A DNA stretch of 51,908 nucleotides. Source: CAZUGO01 sp964619935. Lineage in GTDB: Bacteria; Planctomycetota; Phycisphaerae; UBA1845; CAIVHJ01. Location: the NCBI GenBank assembly GCA_964619935.1, contig CAZUGO010000097.1, positions 1 through 51,908 on the forward strand, written 5' to 3'. The translations under genes were made by a program, and so were the position numbers. The notes beneath the pieces are model-generated. The model ran no database searches. It had not been told where the DNA came from and worked only from the letters and a program-made list of their open reading frames with translations. Below, one piece after another: positions 51,884 to 51,908 of this stretch. Each line of letters starts with the position of its first letter. Within the stretch, counting starts at the first letter, position 1.

Positions 51884-51908
51884 TGGGTGCACCCAAGAAA
51901 CCCAAGAT
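51884..51908 (+). CDS. possible start of a gene running off the window
   Basis: ATG at 51884 followed by MGAPKKPK in frame to the edge. A -10-like box lies 9 bp before. Only eight codons are visible, so this is weak. Confidence 0.25.

Overview
The window is GC-rich chromosomal DNA, most likely from a member of the Planctomycetota (possibly the Phycisphaerae). This is inferred from several traits seen together: a prepilin-type protein with the FTLVEMLVVVAIIALLIGILLPS leader and SNLRQI motif that is very common in that phylum, a secreted protein ending in dockerin-like calcium repeats, Flp pili, a flagellar motor-switch gene standing alone, and a tandem UvrA. No rRNA or marker gene is present that would settle the taxonomy.

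Layout. 1-3200: a poorly defined left edge, a low-GC metallopeptidase-like lipoprotein, an ALDH7-type aldehyde dehydrogenase and a small exported protein. 3200-14310: mostly single genes in alternating orientation: surE and nnrE (divergent), a diguanylate cyclase, a Nudix hydrolase, a FIST sensor protein, lipoproteins, an ABC exporter whose ATPase and permease genes are separated by an inverted beta-propeller lipoprotein gene, and metK. 14337-21199: two overlapping genes that together encode four UvrA nucleotide-binding domains (two UvrA equivalents) plus a duplicated C-terminal extension. 21338-25490: acylphosphatase, a STAS/anti-sigma/STAS partner-switching set, fliM and aroA, all on the minus strand. 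25539-28741: RnfC-like and RnfD-like genes and scpB, followed by an AT-rich array of about six 22-bp repeats. 29174-32516: a three-gene, translationally coupled operon for a Tat-exported ferredoxin, an NrfD-type membrane quinone subunit and a 13-haem cytochrome c. 32943-36816: an OmpR-type regulator and a histidine kinase/sigma-54 activator pair. 37132-39093: a large secreted dockerin-bearing protein.

40701-48610 is a Tad (tight adherence) pilus locus: TadG-like protein, Flp1, TadV peptidase, TadE, CpaB, TadZ, TadA, TadB, TadC and a second short Flp pilin at the far end. No secretin (CpaC/RcpA) or TadD gene lies in it. After it come a minor pseudopilin-like protein, tRNA-Val(CAC) and an AAA+/DUF4143 ATPase.

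Regulatory pattern. Sigma-70-like boxes with 16-18 bp spacing can be read upstream of surE, metK, uvrA, rsbV, flp1, tadG, the dockerin gene and tRNA-Val. Several single genes (nnrE, the ABC ATPase, aroA, scpB) have a TANNNT -10-like hexamer only 6-8 bp before the ATG, which suggests leaderless transcripts. Functions are inferred from recognisable motifs read by eye; no database search was possible.
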